Below, piece after piece: positions 16,001 to 23,594 of a DNA stretch of 37,176 bases (position 1 is its first letter; every line of letters begins with the position of its first letter). Source of the stretch: Anaerolineales bacterium (GTDB lineage: Bacteria > Chloroflexota > Anaerolineae > Anaerolineales > RBG-16-64-43). Below the pieces are notes generated by a model, which saw only the letters and a program-made list of their open reading frames with translations, did not search any database and was not told the origin of the DNA. Both the position numbers and the translations under genes were made by a program. Location of the stretch: contig JAFGKK010000017.1 in the NCBI GenBank assembly GCA_016928575.1, positions 1 to 37,176 on the forward strand, in the 5' to 3' direction.

Positions 16001-16227
16001 TCGCCGGAATCCAGTTGCAGCCAGGCAACCGGAGCATCCGAAGCGCGGGCGAATTGCGCCGCCAGGGTGGATTTTCCATATCCCGGCGCGGCGCACAACA
16101 GGGTAATCTTCCGATAAATATTCCCCTGCACGGCTTCCAACAGCCGCGGCCGTTCTAACTCCCCCTCAAGCGGTTTGGGGGGTAAGAACCTGGCTTTCTG
16201 CCGCGGAGCAAGCGGCGGAACGGGCAT
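13024..16227 (-). CDS. MalT-type STAND ATPase with SARP/BTAD transcriptional output
   Basis: The 1067-residue protein is a large signal-integrating activator. Residues 47-54 form a P-loop (APGYGKST), residues 134-140 a Walker B (VLVIDDF), and the ATPase continues to about 330 with the MalT-like YRFHNLFREFLL segment. A long TPR array follows (about 350-760). The C-terminus combines a winged-helix DNA-binding domain (about 805-900, KTKEVFLYLVDRSPVGREEL and ANLYQTLYRIRRAV) and a bacterial transcriptional activation domain (about 905-1060, VEYDVAAFERTGRRAL). This ATPase-TPR-wHTH-BTAD order is common in Chloroflexota. The ATG follows a TACAAT -10 by only 7 bases, so the mRNA is probably leaderless. 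Its targets are unknown; the peptide cluster just downstream is a candidate. Confidence 0.85.
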   Translation of the reverse strand: MPVPPLAPRQKARFLPPKPLEGELERPRLLEAVQGNIYRKITLLCAAPGYGKSTLAAQFARASDAPVAWLQLDSGDRDASVFCADIVQALAFAWKDWDPPSPNLIGLPAATGKPGALGSALAGALDRTLPDFTVLVIDDFHLTDDSPQIVEFINAILREMPPALHLLLISRRVPELHITPLVALQQAAGFSEEHLRFTPAEVQALVVARNRISLPAAEAEALVSANEGWVTGILLSSHLLWKGLPLGEGIIGQDRIYRFLASEVLEQQPGPLRQFMLEASVLPDMDAAACDFVLGRSDSRQMLSQLDARRLFIFAAGEDPPIYRFHNLFREFLLAEHMKRDAARHKQLFNQSAEWSLRVGMPEAAFSFFVEAEDLSRAAKVAEENVQKYYESGRTQTLQDWARRVYPVRLEVPRLFGCAAMTLGMSGDFLKAEEYLEISRQGLERSHNTARRNSLQVSRAWLALRKGEYQKGWDLAAELLRKGPEGGVEIADLRMAAEHAGRCAAALGRMPEAIRCLREALAKFPEGEKSYDRAHVLTELANTLQAAGDTSESYVLQRRALGMWRELGYPGPIAIGLNNLAYDQHMMGQLEEAEAAYAEAMEWSRKSGDRHSQTLIFAGLGDLMKDRGQYSKAGGYYAMADRLAEETGDLPMLAYLYRAWADLNRWLKNYPAAMEWLQRAEELVEKETEVTRAGDRILQGVLLEEMGRTREAVDLLKDGLGVLECAGASQTVTAEARFLLARSFFRAGNNPQAEESLRAAFDSVFAFGSDQSLVRQAGCARDLLDAFAGHPTLGGMCVSLAERSERQLRKPRAEESPAAPAETLVLAVNALGSLEIAWCGAAVSRSAWVSQKTKEVFLYLVDRSPVGREELLSVFWPEMPAGRAQANLYQTLYRIRRAVGADILLLKDQICRLAENITVEYDVAAFERTGRRALALPITDRRRLAEMDRAAQLFRGEYLGDVPVDWAGRRREEINQLFLALVRDAADEYFGQCRYEEARARAARGLEIDPFRDDLHQRMLKILSAMGRKHEMVDHYQKYLLLLRDDLGLDPPLETRTLYDNLISNAE

Positions 16228-16234
16228 GGAAAGG

Positions 16235-16240
16235 ATTGTA
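16235..16240 (-). promoter_or_regulatory. -10 element giving a leaderless regulator mRNA
   Basis: On the minus strand TACAAT (16240-16235) is followed by 7 bases and then the ATG at 16227. The predicted transcription start is within one or two bases of the start codon. No ribosome-binding site fits between. No good -35 was found. Confidence 0.5.
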
Positions 16241-16291
16241 CTCCCGATTTCCCGCTTCCTTCCCGCGGGCCGCGTCCGCCGAAGGCTCGGA

Positions 16292-16297
16292 TATAAT
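16292..16297 (+). promoter_or_regulatory. -10 element of the Sua5/TsaC gene
   Basis: A perfect TATAAT, with the ATG 13 bases further on at 16311. The leader would be only about 7 bases. No -35 match is seen at 16-18 bases. It is divergent from the regulator promoter at 16240, 52 bases away. Confidence 0.5.
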
Positions 16298-16310
16298 CCG
16301 GTGGATTGCG

Positions 16311-17366
16311 ATGAACCGGGAAAAGCAAACGCGTTTGTTCGCCGTGGATCCGCTTGCGCCGGAGGCGGAAGTCCTCCGGCTTGCCGCCGAAGCCCTGATC
16401 CGCGGCGAGTTGGTGGCGTTTCCCACCGAAACGGTGTACGGTCTGGGCGCGCACGCCTTCGACACGGCGGCCGTCCGGCGGATTTTCGATGCCAAGGGCC
16501 GTCCGTTCAACGATCCGTTGATCGTCCATCTCGCCTCCATGGAGGATCTGCGGCTTGTGGCCTCGGAGGTCCCCGCCGCCGCGGAGGCCCTGGGCGCGCG
16601 GTTTTGGCCCGGCCCCCTGACTCTCCTGCTTCCGCGCCGGGCTTCCCTCCCCTTGGAGGTATCCGCCGGCCTGGAGACCGTGGCCGTCCGAGTGCCTTCG
16701 CATCCGGTCGCGCACGGATTGCTGCAGGCGGCGGGGATCCCGGTCGCGGCGCCTTCCGCCAACCGGTTCGGCCACGCCAGCCCGACCCTGGCCGGCCATG
16801 TAATGGACGACCTGGACCAGCGGATCGACATGATCCTCGACGCCGGACCAACCGAGTGGGGCGTGGAGTCCACGATCCTCGACCCGCTCGCTTCGCCCCC
16901 CGTCCTGCTGCGGCCCGGCGGCGTTTCGCGCGCGGATCTCGAGGCCGTCCTCGGCCCGGTGCGGATCGCGCGCCCCGGCGAACGGATCACCGCCTCGCCC
17001 GGCCGCCGGCCGCGGCATTACGCGCCGGACGCGAGGTTGATCCTGTGTCCGGGCGGCTCGGCCGAGGAAATCGCCTCCGCCGTCGCGGCGGCCGCGCGCC
17101 GCCTTGCGGCGCAGAATCAACCGCTCGGCTTGCTCGCGGCCAGCGAAGTCTGCGACCGCCTCGGCGAAGCCGGGATCCCCTTCATCCGCCGCGATCTCGG
17201 ATCCTGGAGCGACCTCCGCACCATCTCGCGCCGCCTGTTCGCCGGTTTGCGCGAACTGGAACGCGAGGGGGTTAAAACCATCTTCGCCCACCGCCTGCCC
17301 GCCGAAGGAATCGGCGCGGCCGTCAACGACCGGCTGGCCCGCGCGGCGGACGAAGCCGCGTCCTGA
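16311..17366 (+). CDS. L-threonylcarbamoyladenylate synthase, Sua5 type
   Basis: The 351-residue protein makes threonylcarbamoyl-AMP from threonine, bicarbonate and ATP, the first step of tRNA t6A modification. The N-terminal YrdC domain (about 20-210) shows AFPTETVYGLGA, KGRPFNDPLIVHL and PSANRFGHASPT. The linker SPGRRPRHYAP leads into a C-terminal Sua5 domain (about 240-345). The two-domain length identifies the Sua5 rather than the short TsaC form. The ATG at 16311 is chosen because it follows the TATAAT; GGTGG is a weak ribosome-binding candidate. It stands alone between the divergent regulator and the NIL gene. Confidence 0.9.
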   Translation: MNREKQTRLFAVDPLAPEAEVLRLAAEALIRGELVAFPTETVYGLGAHAFDTAAVRRIFDAKGRPFNDPLIVHLASMEDLRLVASEVPAAAEALGARFWPGPLTLLLPRRASLPLEVSAGLETVAVRVPSHPVAHGLLQAAGIPVAAPSANRFGHASPTLAGHVMDDLDQRIDMILDAGPTEWGVESTILDPLASPPVLLRPGGVSRADLEAVLGPVRIARPGERITASPGRRPRHYAPDARLILCPGGSAEEIASAVAAAARRLAAQNQPLGLLAASEVCDRLGEAGIPFIRRDLGSWSDLRTISRRLFAGLRELEREGVKTIFAHRLPAEGIGAAVNDRLARAADEAAS

Positions 17367-17395
17367 AACTCGGCTCGGGTTCGGCGCCCCTCCGA

Positions 17396-17424
17396 TTGAC
17401 CGCCGCTGCGAAGCGATGTAGCAT
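17396..17424 (+). promoter_or_regulatory. Promoter giving a leaderless NIL-gene mRNA
   Basis: TTGACC (17396-17401) and TAGCAT (17419-17424) are exactly 17 bases apart. The ATG at 17433 is 8 bases after the -10, which is where transcription should start. No ribosome-binding site can fit, so the transcript is predicted to be leaderless. Confidence 0.7.
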
Positions 17425-17432
17425 AGGTGCCT

Positions 17433-17672
17433 ATGGCGACCATCCTCCTGCTGAATTATCCTCCGGCCCTTGTCAGCCGCCCCGTCGTGGCAAGCCTGAT
17501 CTCCATGTTCCATTTGGAGGTCAACATCCTGCGCGCCCAGGTGACGCGCGAGGAGGGGTGGCTGATCGTCGAAATCGACGGCGATCCGCGCCAACTTTCC
17601 GCCGCCCGGGATTGGTTAGCTAAAGAAGGAATCGAGGTCATCGAAGATCCGGACTTGGACGCCGGAGGATGA
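17433..17672 (+). CDS. Stand-alone NIL domain protein
   Basis: The 79-residue protein is a single NIL domain, the ferredoxin-like fold first described at the C-terminus of methionine ABC-transporter ATPases, where it senses the ligand. Key segments are RPVVASLISMFHLEVNILRA, the strand GWLIVEIDGDP, and the end AARDWLAKEGIEVIED. Stand-alone NIL proteins also occur next to sulfur-metabolism genes or ferredoxins; none is adjacent here. A GTG six bases upstream is in frame, but the promoter position favours the ATG at 17433. The stop overlaps the next short frame (ATGA). Confidence 0.8.
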   Translation: MATILLLNYPPALVSRPVVASLISMFHLEVNILRAQVTREEGWLIVEIDGDPRQLSAARDWLAKEGIEVIEDPDLDAGG

Positions 17673-17860
17673 ACCGAGCGGCGTCCGATACCCGCCGCTT
17701 CGAGCGGGGAGAGCTTTGGATGGGCCGGGAGAAGCGCGGCCGGCGCTCTCCCTGGGCGGCGGACTTTTCCTGCGGACCGCACGGCCTGCACACCGCCGAG
17801 CGGCGGGTGTTGGGCGCCCGAAGCGCCCGACTCGGCGCCGACGACTTAAATGATCAGTGA
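17669..17860 (+). CDS. Doubtful 63-residue open frame
   Basis: This frame starts in an ATGA overlap with the NIL stop, has GGAGG directly ahead of the ATG, and ends by overlapping the methyltransferase start by 11 bases. The arrangement favours translation. The product is Arg-rich, has no recognisable motif, and its composition looks like random high-GC sequence. I list it because it fills the gap precisely; it may be non-coding. Confidence 0.3.
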   Translation: MNRAASDTRRFERGELWMGREKRGRRSPWAADFSCGPHGLHTAERRVLGARSARLGADDLNDQ

Positions 17861-18611
17861 ACCGCCCCCTCCGTCGGCCAATCCCGAACCTCCGATTCGC
17901 TCCCGCATTTCCATCCCCGGGCGAGGGGGATGGGCGCTCAGGGCAAGCATCGCTCTGATCTCCCGGGTGTTGCGCTTCGCCTTCCATCTGCTCTACTACC
18001 CGCTGGCCTTCACCTACGACGCCGTCGCCTGGATCGTCTCGGCCGGCGAGTGGGCCGAGTGGAGGCGCTGCGTCATCCCCCATCTCCTCCCCGGGCCGGT
18101 ATTGGAAATCGCGCACGGGACCGGGACGCTGGCGCTTGACATGGCGGAGGGGGGATACGCCGTGACGGCGGTCGACCTTTCCCCGGCGATGGGGAGGATC
18201 GCCCGCGGGAAGAAGCGCCGGTGGCTCGCGCGCCGACCTTCCGGCGGCGATAACCCCTCCGCCGGTCCGGCCTTTATCCGGGCGGATACAGGCGGGCTGC
18301 CTTTTCGCGCCGATTATTTTTCCTCCGCCACGGCCACCTTCCCGGCGGATTTCCTGTTCGAACCGGCCACCTTCCGTTCCGTCCACCGCGTCCTTCGGCC
18401 CGGCGGACGGTGGATCATCCTTCTCACGGCCTTCCCGGAATGGTTCGCCCAAAGGCTGCTCCCGCAGGAGGATTCCAGGGTCCTAGGCGGCATGAGCGGC
18501 CCGCTGATCCGTGCGCTGGGGGATTGCGGTTTTTCGGTCCGGATCGAAATCGTCCGCCGGCCGCGCAGCCGGGTGTTGCTCATCTTGGCGCAAAAACGGC
18601 AAGAGACCTGA
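17850..18611 (+). CDS. Class I SAM-dependent methyltransferase
   Basis: The 253-residue protein has a Pro-rich start, then a hydrophobic segment (about 33-68, IALISRVLRFAFHLLYYPLAFTYDAV) that may sit at the membrane. A class I methyltransferase core follows with VLEIAHGTGTLALDMA (motif I), VTAVDLSPAMGR (the acidic strand) and VLRPGGRWIILLTAF. Motif I has HGTG rather than the commoner GxGxG start, but the pattern is clear. The substrate is not predictable. It lacks a good ribosome-binding site, which suggests coupling to the short frame before it. It is the last gene before the convergent ftsZ terminator region. Confidence 0.75.
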   Translation: MISEPPPPSANPEPPIRSRISIPGRGGWALRASIALISRVLRFAFHLLYYPLAFTYDAVAWIVSAGEWAEWRRCVIPHLLPGPVLEIAHGTGTLALDMAEGGYAVTAVDLSPAMGRIARGKKRRWLARRPSGGDNPSAGPAFIRADTGGLPFRADYFSSATATFPADFLFEPATFRSVHRVLRPGGRWIILLTAFPEWFAQRLLPQEDSRVLGGMSGPLIRALGDCGFSVRIEIVRRPRSRVLLILAQKRQET

Positions 18612-18620
18612 ACACGGAGT

Positions 18621-18705
18621 AAACCCTTTCACCGCAAAGTCGCCAAGCCCGCAGGGGATTTCTTTATTCCTTTGCGGTCTTTCCGTCTTTGCGGTAAACG
18701 GGTTT
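18621..18705. repeat. Dispersed palindromic repeat
   Basis: AAACCC and ACCGCAAAG (18631-18639) on the left match CTTTGCGGT (18687-18695) and GGGTTT (18700-18705) on the right as an imperfect palindrome. A further internal CTTTGCGGT copy lies at 18670-18678. The 'caccgcaaagtcgccaag' style is typical of multi-copy non-coding repeats in draft bacterial genomes. The right arm ends in TTTTT, so it could also terminate the plus-strand methyltransferase gene. Confidence 0.6.
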
Positions 18706-18724
18706 TTGGAATTCGCGATTAAGC

Positions 18725-18765
18725 AAAAGCCTCCCGGCGGATCGGAGGAATCCGCCGGAGAGGCT
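18725..18765 (-). terminator. Intrinsic terminator of the dcw operon
   Basis: On the minus strand a stem of GAGGCT/AGCCTC plus CCGGCGGAT/ATCCGCCGG with one bulged base is followed by TTTTGCTTAAT. It lies about 35 bases after the ftsZ stop. It is the obvious end of the fifteen-gene operon. Confidence 0.88.
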
Positions 18766-18799
18766 GAGAGAGGATACGCAATCGAGGATCGGCCGGCTG

Positions 18800-19990
18800 T
18801 TAGGAGCGGTTGCCCTTCAGGCGCAGGAACGCCGGAAGGTCGTGATCCTCCCCGCCGTCGGCCATTCCGGAATAAGCCGGGACGCCCGGGCGCACCGCCA
18901 CTTCCATCGGGATCGCGGTGTTGATCCTCCGCGGCGCGGGTACGGCGGCCGGCGGGATGGCCGAGTTCGGCAGGGTCATCTGCGAAGCCTTCATCGGCGC
19001 CGGCCGGGCCAGGATGCGGTCGAGCTTGCGGGTCACCGCGGGCTTCTCGAATCCGGTCGCGATCACCGTGATCCGCAGTTCGTCGGTCAGGCTCGGATCG
19101 ATCACCGCGCCGAAGATCAGGTTGACGTCGGGATGGGCCGTCTCCTTGATGATCGCCGCCGCCTCGCTGACCTCGAATAGGCTGAGGTTGTTCCCGCCGG
19201 TGACGTTGAAGATCACGCCGCGCGCGCCGTCGATGGTGATGTCGAGCAGCTGGCTGGAGATCGCCTGCTCGGCCGCCTTGCGCGCCCGGTCCTCGCCCGA
19301 GGCGCGGCCTACGGCCATCAGCGCCGCGCCGCCTTCCTGCATGATCGCCCGCACGTCGGCGAAGTCGACGTTGATCAGGCCGGGGATGGTGATCAGCTCG
19401 GAGATCCCCTGCACGCCCTGGCGCAGGACGTCGTCGGCGATGCGGAACGAATCCTGCAGGCTGGCCCGCTTTTCGGTCAGTTGCAGCAGGCGGTCGTTGG
19501 GGATCACGATCAGCGTGTTGACGTACTCCTTGAGCTTGGCGATCCCCTCCTCGGCCGTGTGGGCCCGGCGGTTGCCTTCGAACGTGAACGGCTTGGTGAC
19601 CACCCCGATGGCCAGAGTCCCGACTTCCTTGGCGATCTGGGCCACGATCGGCGCCGCGCCGGTTCCCGTCCCGCCGCCCATCCCGCCGGTGATGAAGACC
19701 ATGTCCGAGCCCTTGATGATCTCGTAGAGCTCGTCCGCGGATTCCTCGGCGGCCTTCTGGCCTATCTTTGGATCGCCGCCCGCGCCGAGGCCTTTGGTGA
19801 CCTTTTCGCCGATCCGAACGCGGGTGGGCGCGTTCGAAAGCAGCAGCGCCTGGGCGTCGGTGTTGACCGCCACGAACTCGATTCCCTTGAGATCCTCGGC
19901 GATCATCCGGTTGACGGCGTTCTGCCCGCCGCCTCCCACGCCGATCACCTTGATTCTTGCAAACGCCTCCGACCTTTGTACCGATGCCAT
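18800..19990 (-). CDS. ftsZ: Cell division protein FtsZ
   Basis: The 396-residue tubulin homologue forms the Z ring. It shows the nucleotide-binding [13 protein letters not shown] (17-29), the tubulin signature [14 protein letters not shown] (101-114) and the catalytic T7 loop NVDFADVR (207-214). A Pro/Ala-rich linker (about 335-380) leads to the conserved C-terminal tail [13 protein letters not shown] that binds FtsA. The ATG at 19990 has GGAGG 5 bases upstream; a TTG 15 bases earlier is in frame but lies ahead of that ribosome-binding site. It is the last gene of the operon, about 106 bases after ftsA. Confidence 0.97.
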   Translation of the reverse strand: MASVQRSEAFARIKVIGVGGGGQNAVNRMIAEDLKGIEFVAVNTDAQALLLSNAPTRVRIGEKVTKGLGAGGDPKIGQKAAEESADELYEIIKGSDMVFITGGMGGGTGTGAAPIVAQIAKEVGTLAIGVVTKPFTFEGNRRAHTAEEGIAKLKEYVNTLIVIPNDRLLQLTEKRASLQDSFRIADDVLRQGVQGISELITIPGLINVDFADVRAIMQEGGAALMAVGRASGEDRARKAAEQAISSQLLDITIDGARGVIFNVTGGNNLSLFEVSEAAAIIKETAHPDVNLIFGAVIDPSLTDELRITVIATGFEKPAVTRKLDRILARPAPMKASQMTLPNSAIPPAAVPAPRRINTAIPMEVAVRPGVPAYSGMADGGEDHDLPAFLRLKGNRS

Positions 19991-20096
19991 GGATCCTCCT
20001 CTCAATTTGTCGTGTCGCTTTGTCCGATCCGGTTCCGATCCGTTCGCGGATCCCGGTGTTCCGTCCGCGCGGCTCCTCCGCCGCGGGAAGGCCGTC

Positions 20097-21347
20097 TCAG
20101 GGCGCCATGCCTTTCAGAATCGTCTTGATGAAATCCTGGATTTTTTTTCCGAAATCGGCGCCCTCTTTGCGCCGGGGCTTGTGCGCCGGCTTCGCCGCCG
20201 AGAGCCCCTGGACTTCCTTCTGCAGCCAAATCAGCAGGCCGACGCTGGTGGCGTAGGCCGGGCTGTTCAATTGATCCACCAGCCCCTTGAGCTCCCCGGG
20301 GCCGGCGACCCGCACCGGCAGGCCGAGGGTTTGGCTGGCGTACATCCGCACTCCGGGAAGCAGGCTTGCGCCGCCGGTCAACACCACGCCCGCCGGCAGG
20401 TAATTCAGCATCCCCACCCGTTCGATCTCCTCCAGGACCATGGAGAAGATCTCTTCCATGCGCGGCTGGATGATCGACACCAGATCCGACCGCAGAACCT
20501 GAGCCGGAGCCTCCTCGCCGAACAAGCGGACCATGAAGCTTTCGCCGGGCGTGATTTCCGAAGGCAGGGTGTGGCCGTGCTGCAGCTTGATCGATTCGGC
20601 AATTTCGGCGGGCATCCGCAGTCCGTGGGCGATGTCGGCGGTAACGTGGTTGCCGCCGACGGGCAACACCGCGGTGTGGCTGACCGTGGCCTCGTGATAG
20701 AGCGCCAGGTCGGTCGTGCCGCCGCCGATGTCGACCACAGCCGCGCCCATCTCGCGCTCCGTCTCGCGCAGGACCGCCTCGGCCGAGGCGATCGGATTGA
20801 GGACGAAGCCCTCCACTTCCACGCCGCAGATCTGGACGCATTGAGCCAGATTGCGCAGCGCGGTGGTGGAGGCGGTGATGATGTGGGTCTCCATCTCCAG
20901 CCGGAAGCCGTGCATCCCGACCGGATTGCGGATCCCCTCCTGGCCGTCGACGACGAATCCGCGCGGGATCACGTGCACGATCTGCCGGTCGTAAGGAACC
21001 GCGATTGCGCTGGCGGCTTCGTTCGCGCGGGCGACGTCCTCCGCGGCGATGATCTCCCCGGACACCCCCACCACGCCCCGGCTGTTGATCGAGGAAACCT
21101 GCGCCCCGGCCAGGCTGACCACCGCCGAGGCGATCTCGTAGCCCGCCGTCCGCTGGGCTTTGTCGACCGAGGCGGCGATCGCGCGGGCCGCTTCCTCGAC
21201 GTTGACCACCACGCCGCGCCGGAGGCCGCGCGAAGGTTCGATCCCCACCCCGATGACCTGCAGCGAGCCGTCCTCCAGCTCCTGCGCCACCAGGGTGCAG
21301 ATTTTCGTCGTCCCGACGTCGATTCCTGTGTACAGATTCACATTCAT
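20097..21347 (-). CDS. ftsA: Cell division protein FtsA
   Basis: The 416-residue actin-like ATPase anchors FtsZ to the membrane. Visible are phosphate 1 (GIDVGTTKI, 9-17), an SHS2/1C domain (about 85-165), phosphate 2 ([14 protein letters not shown]) and the adenosine motif [14 protein letters not shown]-terminal amphipathic helix, [16 protein letters not shown], would serve as the membrane tether, preceded by a Lys/Arg-rich linker. Length is typical. It starts 24 bases after ftsQ. Confidence 0.96.
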   Translation of the reverse strand: MNVNLYTGIDVGTTKICTLVAQELEDGSLQVIGVGIEPSRGLRRGVVVNVEEAARAIAASVDKAQRTAGYEIASAVVSLAGAQVSSINSRGVVGVSGEIIAAEDVARANEAASAIAVPYDRQIVHVIPRGFVVDGQEGIRNPVGMHGFRLEMETHIITASTTALRNLAQCVQICGVEVEGFVLNPIASAEAVLRETEREMGAAVVDIGGGTTDLALYHEATVSHTAVLPVGGNHVTADIAHGLRMPAEIAESIKLQHGHTLPSEITPGESFMVRLFGEEAPAQVLRSDLVSIIQPRMEEIFSMVLEEIERVGMLNYLPAGVVLTGGASLLPGVRMYASQTLGLPVRVAGPGELKGLVDQLNSPAYATSVGLLIWLQKEVQGLSAAKPAHKPRRKEGADFGKKIQDFIKTILKGMAP

Positions 21348-21371
21348 CCGATCCGCATCCTTGCCGCGCGC

Positions 21372-22307
21372 CTACCGGCGGTAGAACGGCTGACGCAAAT
21401 TCTCCACGCTCACCATCCCCGGCCGGATTCCGCGGGCGGTCAGGGAATCGACCAGCCGTCGGTAGGCGTCCAGCTTCCGGACGATCTGCCCCGAAGTGCC
21501 GAAGTACACCATCCATCCGCCGGGGTCCATCATCCCCAGCCCGTGGCGGACGTCGTAGATCAGCCGGGTTCCCGAGGGAAGCGCCACGGTGAGCTCCAGC
21601 GCTTGCACCACCACCTGCGGGTCGATGTCCGCCGCGCCGTCCAGGGCGATCGCCAGCCCCTGCTCGCGGACTTCCAGGCGGACCAAATCCGAACGTTCGG
21701 CGAGCGCCGGGAAGAAGACGCCCTCGGCATCCACCCAGAAGGAGGCGTTTTCCTGGATCCACAACAGAATCGGTTCGCGCTCCAGGATCCGCACCGTCAC
21801 CTCGCCGTTGACCTCCACGCTCACCGACGCCCGCCGCACGGCCGGGATTTTTCGAAGGATCTCGGCTTCCGCCGCGGCGGGCGAGATCAAAAACAGATTG
21901 CCGCCCTGCAAGCCCGAGGCGCTGAATACTCCATCCGGGCTGAGATGCCGCAGGCCTTCGATCTGCGCCGACCGCACCTGGAAATTCGGAGAGGTCAGCA
22001 GAAACAACAAGCCGGCGCAGGCCAATCCGGCCAGAAGCACGGCCAGAGAGCGCGGCGAAAAGGAAATCGTCACTGCCGGCAGCTGGACTTCGGCCCCCCG
22101 TTCGGCCAGGGGGATGCTGTACATCCGCTGGGCCCGGGCCGCCGGACCGCGGGGGCGAATTTCCCATCTCGGCTGCGGCGCGGCAGGGCGGGCCGCAGCC
22201 GGATGGGAACGCCACTCCGGATTGTTCCGCGCCGCCGCCTTGCGGCGCTTGCGGCGCAGCTGATCCGCTCTGGTCGTGTTCTCCTTCCGTCCCAATACGA
22301 TTGCCAT
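21372..22307 (-). CDS. ftsQ: Cell division protein FtsQ/DivIB
   Basis: The 311-residue divisome protein has a basic cytoplasmic N-terminus (about 1-85, many Arg/Lys and Pro), one membrane helix (LAVLLAGLACAGLLFLL) and an extracytoplasmic POTRA domain that begins FQVRSAQIEGLRHLSPDGV. A beta domain (VRRASVSVEVNGEVTVRILERE onward) follows. FtsQ links FtsL and partners to the Z ring. The ATG at 22307 is chosen because GAAGG lies 5-6 bases upstream; an in-frame GTG at 22340 is possible. Members diverge strongly, but position and topology make the call secure. A 171-base gap to ddl contains a GC hairpin. Confidence 0.9.
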   Translation of the reverse strand: MAIVLGRKENTTRADQLRRKRRKAAARNNPEWRSHPAAARPAAPQPRWEIRPRGPAARAQRMYSIPLAERGAEVQLPAVTISFSPRSLAVLLAGLACAGLLFLLTSPNFQVRSAQIEGLRHLSPDGVFSASGLQGGNLFLISPAAAEAEILRKIPAVRRASVSVEVNGEVTVRILEREPILLWIQENASFWVDAEGVFFPALAERSDLVRLEVREQGLAIALDGAADIDPQVVVQALELTVALPSGTRLIYDVRHGLGMMDPGGWMVYFGTSGQIVRKLDAYRRLVDSLTARGIRPGMVSVENLRQPFYRR

Positions 22308-22423
22308 GTTTGCCTTCAAATTCCTCAGATTGTCCGCCACCCGGAGCGCCCGCTTTTTTCCTGGTTTGGAAGCGAAAGATCCCGATCCAGGTCCGGAGAG
22401 GCTCCGCTTCCCCTCGCAGCCCC

Positions 22424-22454
22424 CGCTCCGCAGAGGCCGGCGCGGGGCGGAGCG
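22424..22454. repeat. GC-rich hairpin in the ddl-ftsQ gap
   Basis: CGCTCCGC (22424-22431) and GCGGAGCG (22447-22454) are perfect 8-base inverted arms. No T run follows on the minus strand, so termination is unlikely. The 171-base gap is the longest in the operon and may contain an internal promoter for ftsQAZ, although no convincing hexamers were found. Confidence 0.45.
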
Positions 22455-22478
22455 CTTGGAAAGACTTCCTTCCCGCGA

Positions 22479-23594
22479 TTAATTCCTGCGATAGCTCCGT
22501 TCGTTCTTGGCGCGCTCCGCGTGCCGCTCGAGCGCAAGATCAATCAATCGGTCGAGCAAATCGGGATAGGGCAATCCGCTTTTTTCCCAAAGCTTCGGGT
22601 ACATGCTGATGGCGGTGAAGCCCGGCATGGTGTTCAATTCGTTGAGGAACACCTCGCCGGTCCGGCGGTCCATCAGGAAATCGGCCCGCGAAAGCCCGGC
22701 GCCGTCGATCGCCCGGTACGCCTCCACCGCCCAGCGCTGGATCTCGCCGGCCTTTTCCTCCGGGATCGGCGCCGGGATGAGCAGCTGCGAGGTTCCGTCG
22801 ACGTATTTCGATTCGTAGGAATAAAACTCGCGGCTGGGAACGACCTCGCCCGGGACGGAGGCTTCCGGCCGTTCGTTGCCGAGCACGCTGACTTCGATCT
22901 CGCGGGCGTCGATCCCGCGCTCGACCAGCACCCGCCGGTCGTAGCGCGCGGCATCGGCCATCCCCTCCATCAAATCGGAGCGGTTGGCGCAGCGCGAAAT
23001 GCCGACCGAGGAGCCGAGGTTGGCCGGTTTGGTGAACAGCGGGTAGGCGCCCACCGCTTCCGCCCGCCGCACGGCCCCGTCCAGGTCGTGCGCGATCTCG
23101 CTCCGGGTGCAGAGGATGTATTCCGGAATCGGAATGGCGTGGGCGCGCATCAACTGTTTGAACAGCGCCTTGTCCATCGCCACCGAGGAAGCCAGCACGC
23201 CCGCCCCGACATAGGGCACCTCGGCCATCTCGAGCAGCCCCTGCAGCGTGCCGTCCTCGCCGAACGTCCCGTGCAGGACCGGGAAGACCACGTCCACCTC
23301 GCGGAAAAGCTTTAAACGCAGCTCCGCGTCGCCCCCGTCCGGCCGGATCTCCCAGATCCGCGACGGCCCCGGCTCGGCCAGCATGGCGGCGCGTTTGCCC
23401 CCGCCGCTCCGGCTTTGCAACGCCTGCATCACCCCCGCGCCCGCCATCCAGCGGCCTTCCGGGGTGATGCCGATCTCCACCACTTCGTAGCGCGCGGGAT
23501 CGAGCGCGTCGAGCACCGAACGGGCCGACATCAGGGAGACTTCGTGTTCCCCGGAGCGGCCGCCGTATATCACTCCGATCCGCAGTTTACCCAT
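22479..23594 (-). CDS. ddl: D-alanine-D-alanine ligase
   Basis: The 371-residue enzyme joins two D-alanines with ATP to make the dipeptide that MurF adds to the peptidoglycan precursor. It shows the N-terminal GVIYGGRSGEHEVSLMSA, then HGTFGEDGTLQGLLE and the ATP-grasp PLFTKPANLGSSVGI. The C-terminal FLNELNTMPGFTAISMYPKL completes the magnesium/ATP and dipeptide site. It starts at ATG 23594 and overlaps the murCB stop by 8 bases (ATGGGTAA), so the two are translationally coupled. This is the canonical Ddl; the gene at 150-1361 is a divergent relative. Confidence 0.95.
   Translation of the reverse strand: MGKLRIGVIYGGRSGEHEVSLMSARSVLDALDPARYEVVEIGITPEGRWMAGAGVMQALQSRSGGGKRAAMLAEPGPSRIWEIRPDGGDAELRLKLFREVDVVFPVLHGTFGEDGTLQGLLEMAEVPYVGAGVLASSVAMDKALFKQLMRAHAIPIPEYILCTRSEIAHDLDGAVRRAEAVGAYPLFTKPANLGSSVGISRCANRSDLMEGMADAARYDRRVLVERGIDAREIEVSVLGNERPEASVPGEVVPSREFYSYESKYVDGTSQLLIPAPIPEEKAGEIQRWAVEAYRAIDGAGLSRADFLMDRRTGEVFLNELNTMPGFTAISMYPKLWEKSGLPYPDLLDRLIDLALERHAERAKNERSYRRN

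Noticed and set aside
20002-22215. 737-residue minus-strand open frame overlapping ftsA and ftsQ
   Set aside because: It lies in another frame of the same strand as two certain genes and is Gly/Arg/Ala low-complexity.
19794-23315. 1173-residue plus-strand open frame opposite ftsZ, ftsA, ftsQ and ddl
   Set aside because: It lies antisense to four clearly conserved genes, is His/Arg/Asp-rich in the manner of high-GC shadow frames, and has no recognisable domain.
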